From: JAFMJV01 sp034436555
GTDB lineage: Bacteria > Chloroflexota > Limnocylindria > Limnocylindrales > CSP1-4
Assembly (NCBI GenBank): GCA_034436555.1
Contig: DAOTUU010000059.1
Span: 1-64,000, forward strand
Reading direction: 5' to 3'
Length of the DNA: 64,000 bases
Shown: piece by piece, positions 61,772 to 64,000 of the stretch
Position numbering within the stretch: the first letter of the stretch is position 1
Layout of the letters: every line of letters starts with the position of its first letter
The notes under the pieces: model-generated
Told to the model about the DNA's origin: nothing
Databases searched by the model: none
What the model saw: the letters and a program-made list of their open reading frames with translations, nothing else
Made by a program: the position numbers and the translations under genes

Positions 61772-63229
61772 ATGATCGAGACCCACCCGCGCGTGATGCA
61801 CGTCGGTGGCCGACCGTGGGATGGCACGCCGGAGCGCACGTACGACGTGTACCGGCCGGGGCGCGGCTCGGTCCTGGCGCAGGTCCAGGACACGTCGCCC
61901 GCGGAGGTGGCGATGGCCGTGGAGGCGGCGCAGGCGGCCGGCCGGGCGTGGGCCGCGCTGGCGGCCTCGGAGCGGGTCGCGGCGGTCAGCGCCTTCGCGG
62001 ACGCGGTCGACGCGGCGGCGGACGACCTTGCCCGACTGGATTCGCGCAACGGCGGCCATCCCATCCGCTGGACCCGGTTCGGCGCCCGCAAGGGAGCGGA
62101 GACGCTGCGCTACTTCGCGGGCCTGGCGCTCGAGGCCGGGGGCCGGACCATCCCCGCCACGCCCGACCATCTCCACCTGACGATCAGAGAGCCCTACGGG
62201 GTGGTGGGGGTCATCACCGCCTACAACCACCCCACGATGTTCGCCACGGCCCGCACCGGCGCGGCGCTGGTCGCGGGCAACGCGGTCATCGTCAAGCCGG
62301 CGGAGCAGACCCCGCTGTCGGGCCTGCTGCTGGCCGAGATCGCTGCCGCCCACCTGCCGGCGGGGGTGTTCAACGTGGTGCCGGGGCGGGCGGACACGGG
62401 CCGCGCGCTCGTCCAGCATCCGGCGGTCCGCCGCATCAACTTCACGGGCAGCACGGCGACCGCGCTGCGGATCCAGGCCGATGCCGCGGCCAGCGGCCAC
62501 CTCAAGCGGCTGGGCTTCCAGCTGAGCGGCAAGAACCCGCTCATCGTGATGCCGGACGTGTCGGCGGAGGAGGCGGCCGACGCCGCCGTCGAGGGCATGA
62601 ACCTGTACAAGGTGCTGGGTCAGTCGTGCGGGTCGACGTCGATCGCGTTCGTGCCCCGGTCCATGCTGGCGCGCTTCCTGGAGCTCATCGGGAATCGACT
62701 CGGCGCCCTGAGACCGGGCGATCCCGAGGACGAGGCGACCCAGGTCGGGGCGCTCGTGACGGCCGGTCATCGGGACCGCGTGGAGCGGCTCGTCCACGAG
62801 GCCCGCGAGGGTGGCGCGCGCGTGGTGGTGGGTGGCGCGCGGGTGGACGAAGAGAGCCTTCGCGACGGCTTCTTCTTCCAGCCCACGGCGCTCGCGGACC
62901 TGGACCGCAGCCTGTCCATCCTGCGCACGGAGGTCTTCGGGCCGGTCCTGTCGGTGGTCCCCTGGGACACCGAGCAGGAGCTGCTGTCGATGGCCAACGC
63001 CTCCGAGTACGGGCTGACGGCGGCCATCTACACCCACGACCTCGACGCCGCGCTGCGCATGGCGCGCGCCGTGGAGGCGGGCTACATCTGGGTCAACGAC
63101 GTGGAGAAGCGCTGGATCGGCGTCCCGTTCGGCGGCTACAAGGACAGCGGCACGAGCACCGAGTTCTCGGCCGAGGAGCTCGCCGCCAACTCCCAGGTCA
63201 AGACCATCAACATCCGCATCGGCGGCTGA
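61772..63229 (+). CDS. Aldehyde dehydrogenase family protein with Gln at the general-base position
   Basis: 485-aa NAD(P)-dependent ALDH. Visible are REPYGVVGVITAYNHPTMFA (oxyanion Asn), KPAEQTPLSGLLLAE, the cofactor loop INFTGSTATALRIQ, the nucleophile in KVLGQSCGSTSIAF and TEVFGPVLSVVPWDTEQE. In the segment that normally reads ELGGKNP this protein has QLSGKNP, so the usual catalytic Glu is Gln. CoA-acylating or non-hydrolytic ALDHs can lack it. Cys and Asn are kept, so some activity is likely. CGAGGGA lies before the ATG. Divergent from the ThDP enzyme over 54 bases. Confidence 0.92.
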   Translation: MIETHPRVMHVGGRPWDGTPERTYDVYRPGRGSVLAQVQDTSPAEVAMAVEAAQAAGRAWAALAASERVAAVSAFADAVDAAADDLARLDSRNGGHPIRWTRFGARKGAETLRYFAGLALEAGGRTIPATPDHLHLTIREPYGVVGVITAYNHPTMFATARTGAALVAGNAVIVKPAEQTPLSGLLLAEIAAAHLPAGVFNVVPGRADTGRALVQHPAVRRINFTGSTATALRIQADAAASGHLKRLGFQLSGKNPLIVMPDVSAEEAADAAVEGMNLYKVLGQSCGSTSIAFVPRSMLARFLELIGNRLGALRPGDPEDEATQVGALVTAGHRDRVERLVHEAREGGARVVVGGARVDEESLRDGFFFQPTALADLDRSLSILRTEVFGPVLSVVPWDTEQELLSMANASEYGLTAAIYTHDLDAALRMARAVEAGYIWVNDVEKRWIGVPFGGYKDSGTSTEFSAEELAANSQVKTINIRIGG

Positions 63230-63244
63230 CCCGGCGCCACGACG

Positions 63245-64000
63245 TCACCCCGCGTCGTGCACGACCTCGCCGTCGAGGATGGTCATGAGCACGGAGATCT
63301 CCCGGACGGCAGCCGGCTCCACCTCGAGCGGGTCGTCGGACAGCACGACCATGTCGGCCGCCTTGCCCGGCTCGAGCGAGCCCAGCAGGTCCTCGTCGTA
63401 GCCGCCCCACGCGGCCATCGTCGTCTGGAGACGGAGCGCCGCGCGCATGTCGATCGCCTGGTCCGGCCCCAGGCGCGTGCCGTCGCGCTGGATCCGGTCG
63501 ACCGTGGCCGCCAGCCCCGGCAGCGGGTCGATCGGGACGTTGGGGTAGTCGGTGCCACCCATGACCCGCACCCCGGCCGCGGCCATGGACCGGAGCGGCA
63601 GCGCGTCTCGCAGGTCCTCCACCGACCAGATGCTGGTCCAGCCGTCCCCCTCCCAGAAGAACGCCGGCTGCGTGGACACCAGCAGCCGGGATCGAGCGAG
63701 GCGCTCCAGCTGGCCTCGCGCCGGGGGCAGGTACGCGTGCTCCACGCGATGCCGCAGGTCTCCTCGGCCGGTCGCCGCGAACGCCCGCTCGAACGCATCG
63801 AGCGCCATGTCCACCGCGCGCGGCCCGATGGCGTGGACCGCGAGGCGGATGCCGGCCCGATGCGCGCGGTCCACCAGGTCGTCCAGGACATCCTGCGGGA
63901 TGCGCACCAGTCCCCGATTCGAGGGCTCGCCCGGGTACGGCTCGTGGGTGGCCGCGTTGCGCTCGCCGCAGCCTCCGTCGATGCTCAGCTTCACGCCGCT
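63245..64000 (-). CDS. Amidohydrolase, YtcJ-type (N-terminus outside window)
   Basis: C-terminal 251 residues of a metal-dependent amidohydrolase-3 family protein. GVKLSIDGGCGERNAAT corresponds to the family segment VKLxxDG.....R. Metal ligands appear as LAVHAIGPRAVDMALDAF and RVEHAYLPP, and the active-site Asp as MGGTDYPNVPIDPLPG. The C-terminal DLLGSLEPGKAADMVVLSDD is the family ending. The reading frame continues past base 64000, so the start is not seen. The substrate is unknown; YtcJ-like enzymes deformylate or hydrolyse amides. Only 15 bases separate it from the convergent ALDH stop. Confidence 0.9.
   Translation of the reverse strand, partial: SGVKLSIDGGCGERNAATHEPYPGEPSNRGLVRIPQDVLDDLVDRAHRAGIRLAVHAIGPRAVDMALDAFERAFAATGRGDLRHRVEHAYLPPARGQLERLARSRLLVSTQPAFFWEGDGWTSIWSVEDLRDALPLRSMAAAGVRVMGGTDYPNVPIDPLPGLAATVDRIQRDGTRLGPDQAIDMRAALRLQTTMAAWGGYDEDLLGSLEPGKAADMVVLSDDPLEVEPAAVREISVLMTILDGEVVHDAG

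Noticed and set aside
60071..63037. 988-aa minus-strand ORF joining the ThDP enzyme to sequence under the ALDH gene
   Set aside because: The part beyond 61717 is the reverse of the ALDH gene. The ThDP enzyme has a normal N-terminus at ATG 61717 with its own promoter box.

Overview
The window is about 70% G+C and reads as one contiguous stretch of a free-living bacterial chromosome. It carries no phage, plasmid, insertion-sequence or CRISPR genes. The mix of genes points to a high-GC Chloroflexota lineage, perhaps near Limnocylindria: a short dcw cluster (mraZ-rsmH-ftsL-PBP), a split methylmalonyl-CoA mutase, two-subunit GcvP-like enzymes, an LLM-class flavin/F420 oxidoreductase, phosphoketolase with acetate kinase, and a ParB with an atypical DNA-recognition helix. 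No rRNA or tRNA lies here, so the taxonomy is an inference. Promoters look like TTGACA-N18-TAGAnT. Several genes have a TAnnnT box only 6-9 nt before the start codon, which suggests leaderless transcripts.

Layout. 1-4.7 kb (mostly minus): division and cell-wall cluster under an MraZ operator, then a small Cys protein and the RNase P RNA. 4.7-11 kb: RNase H, succinate dehydrogenase (sdhCDAB, minus) and, divergently, succinyl-CoA synthetase (sucCD). 11-18.2 kb (minus): an acyl-CoA carboxylase / methylmalonyl-CoA epimerase and mutase operon that makes succinyl-CoA for the neighbouring sucCD and sdh. 18.2-20.2 kb: parA-parB behind a spacer with DnaA-box-like 9-mers. Gene orientation is mainly leftward before this point and mainly rightward after it, so a replication origin may be close. 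An exact 18-bp palindrome occurs three times around and inside parB and is the best candidate here for an undescribed partition site.

20.3-31.5 kb: an 1801-aa secreted protein with repeated pre-peptidase-like modules and two VWA domains, then DinB, MsrA, membrane proteins, a cysteine-synthase-like enzyme and IF-1. 31.7-44.3 kb: a CUT1-type sugar ABC transporter (no ATPase gene), an HSL-type hydrolase, a cupin, divergent GcvPA/GcvPB-like proteins, an ATP-NAD-kinase-like protein, a BadF-type sugar kinase, a ROK regulator and a SIS isomerase. An identical 25-bp operator precedes both the transporter operon and the ROK/kinase divergon, so this is probably one aminosugar-type regulon.

44.4-54 kb: LLM oxidoreductase, an RTX remnant, two secreted or membrane-anchored proteins, the phosphoketolase-acetate kinase pair, and an Hsp15-like S4 protein. 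54-64 kb: an MFS transporter, a complete nitrate/sulfonate/HMP-type ABC transporter, an alpha/beta hydrolase, a ThDP-dependent 2-oxoacid-decarboxylase-like enzyme divergent from an aldehyde dehydrogenase with a substituted catalytic Glu, and the end of a YtcJ-type amidohydrolase. Many convergent gene ends carry either a hairpin terminator or short GC-rich tandem repeats.
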